64,000 bases of DNA, taken from positions 90,483 to 154,482 of the forward strand of contig NZ_JAQOSQ010000011.1 in assembly GCF_030068455.1 (NCBI RefSeq). The letters run 5' to 3'. Of the stretch, positions 16,821-26,889 are shown one piece after another (position 1 is the stretch's first letter; each line of letters opens with the position of its first letter). Under the pieces are notes generated by a model. It had not been told where the DNA came from. It was given only the letters and a program-made list of their open reading frames with translations, and searched no databases. The DNA comes from Roseofilum casamattae BLCC-M143. GTDB taxonomy: Bacteria > Cyanobacteriota > Cyanobacteriia > Cyanobacteriales > Desertifilaceae. The translations under genes and the position numbers were made by a program.

Positions 16821-19649
16821 ATGAGCAACCCCAACCCTACAATTCGCGTTCGCGGAGCAAGACAGCACAACCTAAAAAACATCGACCTAGAACTGCCGCG
16901 AAACCAATTAATTGTCTTTACTGGCGTTTCCGGTTCCGGTAAATCTTCTCTGGCCTTCGATACCATTTTTGCCGAAGGACAGCGCCGATATGTAGAATCT
17001 CTCAGTGCCTACGCCAGACAATTTTTAGGTCAAGTTGATAAACCGGATGTCGATAGCATTGAAGGGTTAAGTCCGGCTATTTCTATCGACCAAAAATCTA
17101 CCTCTCATAATCCTCGTTCTACAGTCGGAACGGTAACCGAAATTTACGATTATTTGCGCTTATGGTTCGGTCGTGCCGGAGAGCCGCACTGCCCGATTTG
17201 CGATCGCTCTATCGCCCCACAAACTATCGACCAAATGTGCGATCGCGTTATGGAATTGGGCGATCGTACTCGCTTCCATATTCTAGCACCCGTCGTGCGC
17301 GGTAAGAAAGGAACCCACAAAAAAATTATCTCCAGTTTAGCCTCACAAGGATTTGCTCGCGTTCGCATTAATGGAGAAATTCGCGATCTGTCCGATAATA
17401 TCGAACTCCAGAAAAACCGCAAACATAATATTGAAGTCGTTGTCGATCGCCTAATTAAAAAAGACGGACTCGAAGAACGTTTAGCCGACTCCTTAAGTAC
17501 GGCACTCAAAGAAGGAGAAGGCATTGCAATTATCGATATTCTCGATACTCCCGAAGACGATAATATTGTCTTTTCCGAAAACTTTGCTTGTCCGGAACAT
17601 GGCCCCGTCATGGAAGAGCTATCTCCGCGACTTTTTTCCTTTAATTCTCCCTACGGTGCCTGTCCCGAATGCCATGGTTTAGGTAGCCATCGCCAGTTCT
17701 GCGAGCATCGATTAATTCCCGATCGCAATACTCCCCTATTTAAAGCGATCGCGCCGTGGTCGGAAAAAGACAATAACTACTACCTTTCTCTCCTCGATAG
17801 TGTCGGTAATGCCTATAACTTCGAGCTAGATACCCGGTGGAACGACCTAACGCCAGAACAACAAGAAATTATTCTCCACGGCAGCAAAGAAGATATCTAT
17901 TTAGAACCGCAATCGGATTATCGTCAAGTTCCCGGTTACTATGGGAAATATAAAGGCGTTATTCCTATTCTCGAGAGAATTTATCACGAAACTGGCTCCG
18001 AACTGCAAAAACAAAAACTCGAACCCTACCTCATCGACAGAGTTTGTACCTCTTGTAACGGAGAGCGACTGAAACCGGAAGCTTTATCCGTGCGCTTAGG
18101 ACAATATAAAATAACGGACTTAACTCGCGTATCCATTCGCGAGTGCTTGCAGAAAATCGCCGAACTAAACCTCTCGCCGCGACAAGCAAAAATTGGCGAA
18201 TTAGCATTAAAAGAAATCCAACAAAGACTGCAATTTTTAGTCGATGTCGGTTTAGACTATTTAACCCTAGATCGCCCGGCAATGACCATTTCTGGAGGAG
18301 AAGCACAACGCATCCGCCTTGCCACTCAAATTGGAGCGGGATTAACCGGGGTTTTATATGTCTTGGATGAACCGAGTATTGGGTTGCATCAAAGGGATAA
18401 TGCTCGCCTCTTGCAAACCCTAACTAAACTGCGCGATTTAGGTAATACCTTAATTGTAGTCGAGCACGATGAAGATACCATTAGAACTGCCGACTATTTA
18501 GTCGATATCGGTCCCAGTGCTGGAGTGCATGGCGGGGAAATTGTCGCTCGAGGAAGCTTAGAAAACTTATTAGCCGCAGAGCATTCTTTGACCGGTGCTT
18601 ATTTATCGGGAAAAAAGGCGATCGCTACCCCACAAAAGCGGCGAGAAGGCAATGGAAAAATTCTCGCTCTCAAAGACGCTTATCGCAATAATCTCAAACA
18701 TATTAATGTCGAAATTCCCCTCGGCAAACTCGTCGCTATTACCGGGGTATCGGGTTCGGGAAAATCGACGTTAATTAATGACTTGCTCTATCCCGCGCTG
18801 CAACATCATCTGACTCGAAATACGTCCTTTCCGCAAGAACTGAAGAAAATTACCGGACTTGACGGTATTGATAAAGTTATCGTCATCGATCAATCTCCCA
18901 TTGGCAGAACGCCGCGTTCTAATCCCGCCACCTATACTGGTGTTTTTGATGCCATTCGCGCAATTTTTGCGGAAACTATTGAAGCGAAAGCCAGAGGATA
19001 TAAACCCGGCCGTTTTTCCTTTAACGTGAAAGGAGGACGCTGCGAAGCTTGCAGCGGACAAGGAGTAAACGTCATTGAAATGAACTTTCTTCCTGACGTT
19101 TATGTCCCCTGCGAGATTTGTAAAGGCGCCAGATATAATCGAGAAACTCTACAAGTAAAATATAAAAATCATTCTATTGCTGATGTTTTAAATATGACTG
19201 TTTCACAAGCATTGGAAACCTTCCAAAATATTCCGAAAGCTGCGAACCGCTTGCAAACTCTCGCCGATGTTGGACTCGGTTATCTTCATCTGGGACAACC
19301 GGCACCCACTCTTTCCGGAGGAGAAGCACAACGAGTAAAACTCGCCACCGAACTCTCGCGCCGAGCGACGGGAAAAACTCTATATTTAATCGACGAACCA
19401 ACAACCGGACTCTCATTTTACGACGTTCATCAACTCCTAAACGTGCTGCAACGTTTGGTCGATAAAGGCAATTCTATTATTGCGATCGAACATAATTTAG
19501 ATGTAATTCGTTGCTCGGATTGGATTATTGATTTAGGTCCGGAAGGGGGCGATAATGGCGGAGAAATTATTGCCATAGGAACGCCAGAAGAAGTTGCAAA
19601 AAATGAGCGATCGCATACCGGTCAATATTTATCTCGGATTCTACCATAA
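16821..19649 (+). CDS. uvrA: Excinuclease ABC subunit A
   Basis: 942 aa, normal full length. UvrA is the damage-recognising ABC-type ATPase of nucleotide excision repair and loads UvrB. Visible landmarks are N-terminal Walker A TGVSGSGKSSLAF (~residues 34-46), RRYVESLSAYARQFL, and Cys pairs around CPICD and CPECHGLGSHRQFCEH. The first signature TISGGEAQRIRLATQIG and second Walker A TGVSGSGKSTL follow, then the C-terminal zinc module CEACSGQG...CEICKGARY. The gene ends with signature 2 LSGGEAQRVKLATELS and LIDEPTTGLSFYDV. Note Ser-Phe-Tyr after GL where His-Thr-Asp type residues are frequent. Confidence 0.97.
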   Translation: MSNPNPTIRVRGARQHNLKNIDLELPRNQLIVFTGVSGSGKSSLAFDTIFAEGQRRYVESLSAYARQFLGQVDKPDVDSIEGLSPAISIDQKSTSHNPRSTVGTVTEIYDYLRLWFGRAGEPHCPICDRSIAPQTIDQMCDRVMELGDRTRFHILAPVVRGKKGTHKKIISSLASQGFARVRINGEIRDLSDNIELQKNRKHNIEVVVDRLIKKDGLEERLADSLSTALKEGEGIAIIDILDTPEDDNIVFSENFACPEHGPVMEELSPRLFSFNSPYGACPECHGLGSHRQFCEHRLIPDRNTPLFKAIAPWSEKDNNYYLSLLDSVGNAYNFELDTRWNDLTPEQQEIILHGSKEDIYLEPQSDYRQVPGYYGKYKGVIPILERIYHETGSELQKQKLEPYLIDRVCTSCNGERLKPEALSVRLGQYKITDLTRVSIRECLQKIAELNLSPRQAKIGELALKEIQQRLQFLVDVGLDYLTLDRPAMTISGGEAQRIRLATQIGAGLTGVLYVLDEPSIGLHQRDNARLLQTLTKLRDLGNTLIVVEHDEDTIRTADYLVDIGPSAGVHGGEIVARGSLENLLAAEHSLTGAYLSGKKAIATPQKRREGNGKILALKDAYRNNLKHINVEIPLGKLVAITGVSGSGKSTLINDLLYPALQHHLTRNTSFPQELKKITGLDGIDKVIVIDQSPIGRTPRSNPATYTGVFDAIRAIFAETIEAKARGYKPGRFSFNVKGGRCEACSGQGVNVIEMNFLPDVYVPCEICKGARYNRETLQVKYKNHSIADVLNMTVSQALETFQNIPKAANRLQTLADVGLGYLHLGQPAPTLSGGEAQRVKLATELSRRATGKTLYLIDEPTTGLSFYDVHQLLNVLQRLVDKGNSIIAIEHNLDVIRCSDWIIDLGPEGGDNGGEIIAIGTPEEVAKNERSHTGQYLSRILP

Positions 19650-19736
19650 GGCTGGAGTGATTCGACGGCGCGATCGCAACCCTATTGCGTGGCTTACAAT
19701 CTAAGTAATACCAGGTTTGGAATACCCAGAGGCCTT

Positions 19737-20375
19737 ATGATTGCACTGCAAGACAACTATCGGGATTTACTCCCCGGAGAACGCGTCATTCTCCACAATA
19801 TCAGTTGGTCGGAGTTTGAAGATTTATTGCCAGAGTTAGACGAATATCGCGCAACTCGTTTAGCCTATGACAATGGACGATTAGAAATTATGGTTCCCTT
19901 ACCCGAACACGAGCATGGAAAAGAAATTATTGGAGATTTACTTAAAGTCTTATTAGAAGAGCTAGATATCGAGTTTTGCTCTCTAGGTTCGACGACATTT
20001 AAAAAGTCGGAGCTAAAAGGAATAGAACCCGACCAGTGTTTTTATATTGCCAATGAAGCTGCTATCCGTGGAAAAAATCGGCTCGATTTAAATATCGATC
20101 CTCCTCCAGATTTAGTGCTTGAAATTGAGATTACCTCTCGCACCCATCCAGAAATTTATGCGGAGTTGGGAGTTCCGGAGTTATGGAGATTTACGCGGGG
20201 AAAATTGCAGATTAATGTCTTGGAAAACGGCCAGTATCGCGAGGTTGCCGAAAGTCCGACCTTTCCCGGACTACCGTTACCGGAGATTTTAGCGAAGTAC
20301 CTCGCTCAAAGCAAACTGGAAGGAAGAAACCGCGCCGTGAAACAGTTTCGACAATGGCTCGGAGATTGTGTTTAA
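19737..20375 (+). CDS. Uma2 family (DUF820) putative endonuclease
   Basis: 212 aa. The frame could start at GTG 19689, but MIALQDNYRDLLPGERV at 19737, with AGAGG just before it, is the more likely start. The family is hugely expanded in cyanobacteria and has a PD-(D/E)XK-type restriction-endonuclease fold. Here the core residues are PDLVLEIEITSRTHPE (~118-133) and the Glu-rich GVPELWRF segment, plus an upstream EHEHGKEI. Biological role unknown. It follows uvrA by 87 bp on the same strand and ends just before a paired repeat and the convergent ftsH. Confidence 0.85.
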   Translation: MIALQDNYRDLLPGERVILHNISWSEFEDLLPELDEYRATRLAYDNGRLEIMVPLPEHEHGKEIIGDLLKVLLEELDIEFCSLGSTTFKKSELKGIEPDQCFYIANEAAIRGKNRLDLNIDPPPDLVLEIEITSRTHPEIYAELGVPELWRFTRGKLQINVLENGQYREVAESPTFPGLPLPEILAKYLAQSKLEGRNRAVKQFRQWLGDCV

Positions 20376-20416
20376 ATGCGATCGCGATAAAATTTATCAA
20401 TATTTCGTACAAACCG

Positions 20417-20480
20417 GAGAAACCGGGTTTTGATAACCTTAGATTCGGAGGCAATATCTCAGGCAAAAACCCGATTTCTC
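20417..20480. repeat. AGAAACCGGGTTTCT paired repeat, copy B
   Basis: GAGAAACCGGGTTTT (20417-20431) is inverted with one mismatch as AAAACCCGATTTCTC (20466-20480). It lies between the convergent Uma2 and ftsH genes, a likely bidirectional terminator position. The loop of 34 nt is longer than in copy A. Confidence 0.75.
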
Positions 20481-20500
20481 TTCGTGCGAGAGGTTATAAG

Positions 20501-22369
20501 TTATAGAGTTTGCGACTGACCGAGAAGTTGGTGTAAGGTTTCACCTTCAATAACTTCGGTTTCCAGGATTTGTTTGGCGATCGCCTCCAATAGCTCGCGG
20601 TTATGGTTTAATAACTCTAGAGCGCGATCGTGGGCAGTTTCCACAATTCCTTTCACTTCTTCATCAATAGCTTTCGCGGTTTCATCGCTCACCATCCGGC
20701 GCGGGTTCATCGTACCATTTCCGAGGAAATTATTCGACGATCCGCGATCGTAAGCTAAAGGCCCCAAAACCTTACTCATGCCATAAGCCGTCACCATTTG
20801 CTCGGCTAAATCTGTCGCCCGTTGCAAGTCATTTGACGCTCCTGTCGTTACTTTACCAAAGACAATTTCTTCTGCCGCTCGTCCGCCCAACAACGTGGCA
20901 ATCTCGCCTCGGATTTCCTGTTCGTCTTTGAGGAACCGATCTTCTGTGGGTAACTGCAAAGTATAGCCCAAAGCTGCCATTCCGCGCGGCACAATGGAGA
21001 TTTTCTCCACCTGAGAGCCTCCAACCATCAAAGCACCGACGATCGCGTGACCGACTTCATGATAGGCTACGATCTCTTTCTCCTTATCGGAAAGGACGCG
21101 GCTTTTCTTCTCGAGTCCAGCAACGACTCGCTCGATAGCCTCGGCGAGATCCCCTTGCGAAACGGAGGTACGTTGATTGCGCGCGGCAAGTAAAGCCGCT
21201 TCATTAATTAAGTTCGCTAAATCAGCACCGGCAAATCCCGGAGTGCGAGTGGCGATCGCCTTCAAGTCCACATCTGTACCTAATTTTACCTTACCGCCAT
21301 AGATTTCCAGAATCTTCAGCCGTCCGGGCAAATCCGGGCGGTCTACGAGAACTTGGCGATCGAACCGTCCCGGTCGCAACAGTGCCGAATCCAGAGTTTC
21401 CGGGCGGTTGGTTGCCGCGAGCACAATCACCGTTGCATCTCCCGCCGCGAAGCCATCCATCTCTGTCAGCAATTGATTCAGAGTCTGTTCCCGTTCGTCA
21501 TTCCCGCCGACAACGCCAGAACCGCTCGCACGAGATTTCCCAATGGCATCTAACTCATCGATAAAAACGATACACGGTGCTTTTTGTTTCGCTTGTTCAA
21601 ATAAATCCCGAACTCGCGCCGCACCCGCACCAACAAATAGCTCGACAAATTCGGAACCAGAGATACTAAAAAACGAAACTCCTGCTTCCCCTGCCACTGC
21701 TTTTGCTAATAGAGTTTTCCCCGTCCCTGGAGGGCCGACTAAAAGCACCCCTTTCGGAATTCGCGCCCCAATAGCAGTATAGCGTTGCGGATTTTTCAAG
21801 AACTCGACAATTTCCGAAAGTTCGGTTTTCGCTTCCTCAACTCCAGCCACATCAGCGAAAGTCACTTTCGTCCCTTCATCTTCCACATAAACTTTCGCCT
21901 TACTTTTACTAATAGAAAGCGCGCCTTGGGGGCCGCCTCCCATTCCACCCATGCGACGGCCGATAAAGAATTGCCAAATGGCAATAAAGACCAAAGGAGG
22001 TAAAACTAAACTCGCAATGGTTCCCAACCATCCTCGTTTCGCCGGAGGTGCAGCAGCAAACTCGACGCCGTTATTTTCTAGTTTCTGCGGCAGTTCTAAA
22101 TCGAAAAGTGGCGTGGTGCGCAATACTTGACCCGGTTTGTTGTCTTCCTCTTTTAACTGGTAGCGAATTTCTTCTTGTCCGACATAGGCGCTGGTCACAT
22201 TACCGTCTTGCACTTGGTCGATAAATAAACTGTAAGGAACTTGCGGAATAGAAGGCCCGAAGAATTGCGGGAACAGTAAGGTAATCAGGAGATAGACTCC
22301 ACCAATAGCCAGCAAGATATTGCTGAGCAAGCGACCCCTGGGGGGTGATGAATTTTGTTTAACGCTCAT
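20501..22369 (-). CDS. ftsH: ATP-dependent zinc metalloprotease FtsH
   Basis: 622 aa membrane protease. It has two transmembrane helices (about residues 15-37 and 113-137) flanking a lumenal/periplasmic domain. The AAA module follows with Walker A GPPGTGKT (212-219), Walker [12 protein letters not shown] and an SRH around RPGRFDRQV, then the peptidase motif HEVGH with downstream LGGRAAEE. FtsH degrades damaged membrane proteins, including photosystem II D1, and assembles as hexamers in thylakoid or plasma membrane. Cyanobacteria have about four paralogues; I cannot say which this is. It is monocistronic on the minus strand, ending at a paired repeat. Confidence 0.96.
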   Translation of the reverse strand: MSVKQNSSPPRGRLLSNILLAIGGVYLLITLLFPQFFGPSIPQVPYSLFIDQVQDGNVTSAYVGQEEIRYQLKEEDNKPGQVLRTTPLFDLELPQKLENNGVEFAAAPPAKRGWLGTIASLVLPPLVFIAIWQFFIGRRMGGMGGGPQGALSISKSKAKVYVEDEGTKVTFADVAGVEEAKTELSEIVEFLKNPQRYTAIGARIPKGVLLVGPPGTGKTLLAKAVAGEAGVSFFSISGSEFVELFVGAGAARVRDLFEQAKQKAPCIVFIDELDAIGKSRASGSGVVGGNDEREQTLNQLLTEMDGFAAGDATVIVLAATNRPETLDSALLRPGRFDRQVLVDRPDLPGRLKILEIYGGKVKLGTDVDLKAIATRTPGFAGADLANLINEAALLAARNQRTSVSQGDLAEAIERVVAGLEKKSRVLSDKEKEIVAYHEVGHAIVGALMVGGSQVEKISIVPRGMAALGYTLQLPTEDRFLKDEQEIRGEIATLLGGRAAEEIVFGKVTTGASNDLQRATDLAEQMVTAYGMSKVLGPLAYDRGSSNNFLGNGTMNPRRMVSDETAKAIDEEVKGIVETAHDRALELLNHNRELLEAIAKQILETEVIEGETLHQLLGQSQTL

Positions 22370-22568
22370 ATGCTATAGAAAAAGGACGATCTAAAAAGGT
22401 CGATTTAGCCATTAATCTCAGCATAGCGTTAAATTGCGATCGCCCAGGTTGGGAAATCCGCATCTTAACAAATACTGCAGTCACCGCAGTATCATTGATT
22501 GAACCAACTTAATATGGGAAGCCTGACGATATTCCACTACCAATAAGTAAGAACTCTATGCACTAGCG

Positions 22569-22976
22569 CTAGAGCGACCATTTTGTATCGAAATCTTTGA
22601 GGTAGTACAGGGTAAAACAAGCTGCTAGCATGGGCCAAGCAGCGAAAAATAGCAGGTTAGGAACCTCAAGGGGAGTAAGATAGACCTTAAAACTAGAAAA
22701 TGTCGAGACGGAATGCATAAAGAGTACGAGAAGATAACTGATTTTCTTTTGGTATCCAGTCACGAATGCTAGGACGATCGCTAATTGAACCGTACCAATA
22801 GAATAAACTGCGATATTACCTAACCCGCTAATCAAGTAAAATTTTTCAAATACAGCCGCACCATGTTCGGGGTTGAAAAATTTATCTAGCGTCCACATCA
22901 ACATGACGATAAAAACACTAATTCGTAATAGAAAAAGAGATAACGCTAAACGCTTGTTTAAAGCTACTGTTTCCAT
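22569..22976 (-). CDS. DoxX-like small membrane protein
   Basis: 135 aa with four hydrophobic helices. The first carries LLRISVFIVMLMWTLDKFFNPEH, the third TVQLAIVLAFVTGYQKK. Overall arrangement and the early Arg/Asp pair recall DoxX/SURF4-type proteins. Function unknown. It lies 136 bp downstream of the ArsM-like gene on the same strand, so a link to arsenic or thiol metabolism is possible but unproven. Confidence 0.65.
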   Translation of the reverse strand: METVALNKRLALSLFLLRISVFIVMLMWTLDKFFNPEHGAAVFEKFYLISGLGNIAVYSIGTVQLAIVLAFVTGYQKKISYLLVLFMHSVSTFSSFKVYLTPLEVPNLLFFAAWPMLAACFTLYYLKDFDTKWSL

Positions 22977-23112
22977 GATTTAATAATATTGCTATTTGCA
23001 ATTGACTATAATTCTACAATGAGAACCACGACCTGCCCTGCCCCCATAACAGTAATATTGGCTGGCAACTCATTGGATGGCCGCAGCAAGTCGTTGGTTT
23101 GGGAAAAATACT

Positions 23113-24300
23113 TTAACAACAGCTATCTGTGGAACAAGATGCCGCACCATCTGCGAGCTGAGTCACGTTATAATGTTGCCCTTTACTTTCTTTCGGATGG
23201 CGGCGAGAATTAATGCGACAATCGAAAGCAACAGCATCCTCTAAGGCAATCTCTTCGTAGGGCAAGATCGGAATAAATTGACCGGCGTAAGGTCCATCTC
23301 GATCGGTTAAGAGATGGAAGGTTTTATCGCAGACAACCATTCTCTCGCCACGATAATAAGTATGACCGTCGTCATCTTGGATGGACTTCCAAGGACCTTT
23401 ATAAATAACGGCTTGATTGCACTCCAAACACGGGCCTTGCTTCCCTTTGTAAGCGCGCACTGTCATTGAGCGAAATTCAATACCGTCAATGGTCTGCCAA
23501 GGTTCTTGTTGGAAGCTGAGTATTTCAATGCCATAAAAACCAGCTTCGGCGAACATCTCCAAAAATTCTGACTCTAAAAACGCACCAGAAATACAACCAC
23601 TCCACAATTCCGGATCGCTCATGATTTTGGCAGTGGGAACTTCATCACAAACGATATCTGAAATCACTGCTCTTCCGCCTTTTTTGAGGACGCGGAAAAT
23701 TTCTTGAAAGAGTTGTTTTTTATCCCTTGGTTTCACCAAGTTCAGTACGCAATTTGAGATGACCAGATCGACGCTATTATCAGCAATCAACGGAGATTCT
23801 GCGCGCAGTCGCTCGGCTTCTGCTTCGCACTCAGAAAGTTGCTCTAATGAGGAAATCGGACGATCGCTCAGCCACTGTTGAAGAGAGGCAAGAGGAAGTT
23901 TCAAGTCTTGGATCTTGCCTTTGACAAATTCGGTATTATGAAATCCAATGTTATCCGCAATTTCTTCTTGATATTTCCGCGCGAGGTCGAGCATTACATC
24001 ATTAAAGTCAACGCCGATTACTTTACCTTCTGCACCAACTTTCTGAGCCACCATATAGCAGTTTTTTCCGGCACCTGAACCTAAATCTACGACCACATCG
24101 CCAACTTCAGCATAACGAGTTGGATCGCCGCAACCGTAATCCTTGGTTAAGATTTCGTCAGGAATGACATCAAGATAGCGAACGTCTTGATATTCAGTGG
24201 GGCAACAGAGACTGGGTTCGTGGGTTTTGGCCCCTGCTTGGTAACGGCTGAGGACTTCGCTCTCAATATTGTAAATGGGTGTAGTGCTCTGGTCTAGCAT
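23113..24300 (-). CDS. arsM: Arsenite S-adenosylmethionine methyltransferase-like protein
   Basis: 395 aa. The SAM-binding motif VVDLGSGAGKNCYMVA (~residues 79-94) is followed by a class I methyltransferase domain. Cys residues match the ArsM pattern: CC at 32-33, DYGCGDP (Cys57), SNCVLNL and WSGCISGAFL. These thiols bind As(III) in characterised enzymes. The C-terminal domain (from about 295, GPCLECNQAVIYKGP) is an added module, and the protein ends in a Cys-rich SCSTDSCC tail common in arsenic proteins. It probably methylates arsenite in the cytosol. An arsH gene occurs 38 kb away at 62042. Confidence 0.85.
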   Translation of the reverse strand: MLDQSTTPIYNIESEVLSRYQAGAKTHEPSLCCPTEYQDVRYLDVIPDEILTKDYGCGDPTRYAEVGDVVVDLGSGAGKNCYMVAQKVGAEGKVIGVDFNDVMLDLARKYQEEIADNIGFHNTEFVKGKIQDLKLPLASLQQWLSDRPISSLEQLSECEAEAERLRAESPLIADNSVDLVISNCVLNLVKPRDKKQLFQEIFRVLKKGGRAVISDIVCDEVPTAKIMSDPELWSGCISGAFLESEFLEMFAEAGFYGIEILSFQQEPWQTIDGIEFRSMTVRAYKGKQGPCLECNQAVIYKGPWKSIQDDDGHTYYRGERMVVCDKTFHLLTDRDGPYAGQFIPILPYEEIALEDAVAFDCRINSRRHPKESKGQHYNVTQLADGAASCSTDSCC

Positions 24301-24443
24301 AGGGTTACGCCTATTTTGGCAATTGCTAATGAGTTTGGAACGCGATTTTCATCTTAAGGGCGATCGCTGAAATTATGCTGAGAGTATGAATAAAATTCCA
24401 GTTTTCGCAAATTAGAATAGCTGTAGTTTAATTTAGAATAACT

Positions 24444-24890
24444 ATGGTTGCACGATCGAGCATGTCACCAACTCACGTTGCTTTAGCCGTTCTCTACCGC
24501 GAAGATCGCTATTTAATGCAGCTTCGCGACGATATCCCCGGAATTTTGTATCCGGGATATTGGGGCTTGTTTGGCGGACATTTAGAGCCGGGGGAATCTC
24601 CAGATCGCGGCATGGAGCGCGAGCTATTGGAAGAGATTGGGTACTGTCCTCCTCGCTTAGAAAAGTTTGGTTGCGATACTGATGAAGGTATCATTCGCCA
24701 TATCTACCACGGACGATTAACGGTTGGACTGGAGGAACTGGTGTTGCAAGAAGGTATGGATATGGGTTTATTGTCTCCAGAGCAAGTGCGGGACGGACGA
24801 GCCTTATCGCTAAAACTCGATAAAGTTCGTCCGTTGGGACTGCCTCACCAGCGTATTGTGCTCGGGATTATTAATGCCCATTTTGGATAA
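24444..24890 (+). CDS. Nudix hydrolase
   Basis: 148 aa. The complete Nudix box runs from G45 to Y67 (GHLEPGES...RELLEEIGY), which fits GX5EX7REUXEEXGU with all catalytic Glu residues. Nudix enzymes hydrolyse nucleoside diphosphates linked to another moiety; the substrate cannot be told. There is no extra domain. A second ATG seven codons later (MSPTHVALAVLY) is an alternative start. Divergent from arsM and convergent with the gene at 24908. Confidence 0.88.
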   Translation: MVARSSMSPTHVALAVLYREDRYLMQLRDDIPGILYPGYWGLFGGHLEPGESPDRGMERELLEEIGYCPPRLEKFGCDTDEGIIRHIYHGRLTVGLEELVLQEGMDMGLLSPEQVRDGRALSLKLDKVRPLGLPHQRIVLGIINAHFG

Positions 24891-24907
24891 CCAACCGGAG
24901 TTTTGAG

Positions 24908-25582
24908 TTAACGCTGAGTTGGAGTAAGTAAGCGGACTTGACGAGCATCGACGAGGATAACGGAAAACCCTCGATCGCGCAGAGACATTAAGGTTGCAGT
25001 CGCTTCTTGTGGGTTGCTCGTTTGCGATGCCAGCAAGTAGGGGTTACCCTCAAAGCTGGCCCAACCAACTGGCGTGCCAATTAAACTTTGGACTCGGGTA
25101 GCAATCTCCGGGTTATTCTGATAGTTGACTAAAATGGCGAATCCCGTTCCAATGGAATCTTTACTTTCTCTAACTGGTGCTGTAGGGACTTGCACGACAG
25201 AGGTAGAAACCGGAGGGTTGACAATGAAGGCTGTGAGTCCCGTGCTTTCCAAGATGTATTGACTCCAGCTCTGTGCCGTTTGCCGGTTGCGAAAGTTGCG
25301 GATATGAGTGACGATTTCACCCCGATACTGACACACTTGAGCTGTTCTATTGTCCGGAAGAATTCGGAACAAAAATTGTTGGCTGTTGAGGTTGGGAGTC
25401 TGTACCATTAAGGTAAATTCTCCTGAGTTAGGCGGCGAACAGCGGTTCCCTTGGCTCCAACCGGGAGTTGGGGAAATGAGTAGGGGGATGAGGGGGGCGA
25501 TCGCCCCGGCAAAAAATACACTTTTGTAACGGTATAACTGACTCGGTACCCGAGTTGCGATCGCCTTAACAAACTTCATCAT
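24908..25582 (-). CDS. Secreted protein, possibly SPOR-like C-terminus
   Basis: 224 aa with an N-terminal signal-like segment (SVFFAGAIAPLIPLLISPTPGWSQ, cleavage near WSQG). The mature part begins GNRCSPPNSGEFTLMVQTP. The C-terminal repeats of YLLASQTSNPQEATATLMSLRDRGFSVILVD resemble the alpha/beta pattern of SPOR-like peptidoglycan-binding domains, and the earlier LRFRILPDN...RNRQTAQSWSQYI half looks like a second copy. Periplasmic by inference. Not recognised as a named family. Confidence 0.7.
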   Translation of the reverse strand: MMKFVKAIATRVPSQLYRYKSVFFAGAIAPLIPLLISPTPGWSQGNRCSPPNSGEFTLMVQTPNLNSQQFLFRILPDNRTAQVCQYRGEIVTHIRNFRNRQTAQSWSQYILESTGLTAFIVNPPVSTSVVQVPTAPVRESKDSIGTGFAILVNYQNNPEIATRVQSLIGTPVGWASFEGNPYLLASQTSNPQEATATLMSLRDRGFSVILVDARQVRLLTPTQR

Positions 25583-25620
25583 CGCTCGATCTCCCCATCT
25601 CTCCTTTCCACAGCATTCGG

Positions 25621-25950
25621 TTAAGTAGAAGCCACCAGAGAAGCAAAGGGGTCGGCAATGCTTTCGGAAGGGGCCTCAAATTTACCCGTTAGGACGTATT
25701 CTAGGCGCAATTTGAGCCAGGTGATAAATTGCGGATCGGTAGAAATAATCGCAGCAGCGGGTTGCGGGCATTCTTTTTTGTGCGCGGCCAGCTCTGCAGC
25801 GTCTAAAAAGGCAGGTTGCTCGATTAACCAAAAATCGATTTCTTTTTCTCGTTCTCGATAGTTACGAGTTCTTTCGCGCAAGACTTCTTCAAGGGGTTCT
25901 TCTTCGATGAGGAATTTTTTGCTGGCCAGAACGTAGTGGTAAGTGGTCAT
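25621..25950 (-). CDS. ycf54: Ycf54 protein, Mg-protoporphyrin monomethyl ester cyclase accessory factor
   Basis: 109 aa, family length. The sequence TTYHYVLASKKFLIEEEPLEEVLRER, then EIDFWLIEQPAFL and PQFITWLKLRLEYVLTG, are the conserved Ycf54 segments. Ycf54 is needed for the oxidative cyclase that builds ring E of chlorophyll, downstream of ChlM in the pathway. Here it stands alone on the minus strand 9 kb from chlM. The next gene upstream, pdxJ, is about 100 bp away on the same strand. Confidence 0.93.
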   Translation of the reverse strand: MTTYHYVLASKKFLIEEEPLEEVLRERTRNYREREKEIDFWLIEQPAFLDAAELAAHKKECPQPAAAIISTDPQFITWLKLRLEYVLTGKFEAPSESIADPFASLVAST

Positions 25951-26054
25951 CAGATATTAACTCAGACTATTAATTCAGGGAACAAGAGATGGCTGTGCCA
26001 TTTAAGATTGTATCAGTCATAGCAAGGAATGAGCGGTTTGGAATACTGAAAAGG

Positions 26055-26780
26055 TTAGGGAATAGTTCCAGCAATTGCATGTTTCATCTCTCGTACGGCT
26101 CTCTCCATACCGACGAGAGCGGCGCGAGAGATAATGGTATGGCCGATATTTAACTCTTCCATGCCAGCGATCGCGGCAACGGGATAGACGTTCCAATAGG
26201 TTAACCCATGACCGGCATTGACGCGCAATCCCAGATCGCGGGCTTGTTCGCAACCTCGAGCGAGGAGCGCGAGTTGCTTAGCTTGTTCGGTTTCGCCTTC
26301 GGCTTCTGCGTAGGTTCCGGTATGCAGTTCGATAAATTTTGCGCCAGCTTTCGCCGAAGCCTTAATCTGTTCCGGATTCGGATCGATAAATAAACTAACG
26401 GGAATACCGGCATTTTGCAAGGTTTGTACGGTATCGGCCAGGCGATCGCCTCCGGCAATAATATCGAGTCCGCCTTCGGTGGTCACCTCTTCCCGGCGTT
26501 CCGGAACCAGAGTAATGTAGTCCGGTTTAATGTCCAGGGCGATCTGCACCATTTCCTCTGTCGCTGCCATTTCCAGATTCAAATGAGTCCGAACGCTCTG
26601 ACGCAAAATACGCACGTCTCTATCTTGAATATGGCGGCGATCCTCGCGCAAATGCACGGTGATACCATCAGCACCGGCCAGTTCGGCCAGAACGGCTGCC
26701 GCCACCGGATCGGGTTCTACCGTTCGACGCGCTTGTCGGATGGTGGCGATGTGGTCGATGTTAACCCCTAGAGTTGGCAA
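26055..26780 (-). CDS. pdxJ: Pyridoxine 5'-phosphate synthase
   Basis: 241 aa, standard length. PdxJ condenses 1-deoxyxylulose 5-phosphate with 3-amino-2-oxopropyl phosphate to make pyridoxine 5'-phosphate (DXP-dependent vitamin B6 route). Seen are the N-terminal [17 protein letters not shown] with its catalytic residues, [21 protein letters not shown] with the active-site His, and INHG-type [13 protein letters not shown] near the C-terminus. All TIM-barrel strands appear intact. Cytosolic. Confidence 0.96.
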   Translation of the reverse strand: MPTLGVNIDHIATIRQARRTVEPDPVAAAVLAELAGADGITVHLREDRRHIQDRDVRILRQSVRTHLNLEMAATEEMVQIALDIKPDYITLVPERREEVTTEGGLDIIAGGDRLADTVQTLQNAGIPVSLFIDPNPEQIKASAKAGAKFIELHTGTYAEAEGETEQAKQLALLARGCEQARDLGLRVNAGHGLTYWNVYPVAAIAGMEELNIGHTIISRAALVGMERAVREMKHAIAGTIP

Positions 26781-26837
26781 AATTGGGTTCTCCTTAATTC
26801 CGTTGGCGATCGCTATTTTATAACGATCCAGTTTTCT

Positions 26838-26869
26838 GCTGCGCTCCGGCGAGCCAGCCAGAGCGCAGC
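26838..26869. repeat. Inverted repeat between CBS-CP12 and pdxJ
   Basis: GCTGCGCTC (26838-26846) and GAGCGCAGC (26861-26869) form a perfect 9-bp stem with a 14-nt loop. No T tract follows on the minus strand, so terminator function is uncertain. Confidence 0.55.
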
Positions 26870-26889
26870 GCTATTCACCTTCGGGAACA

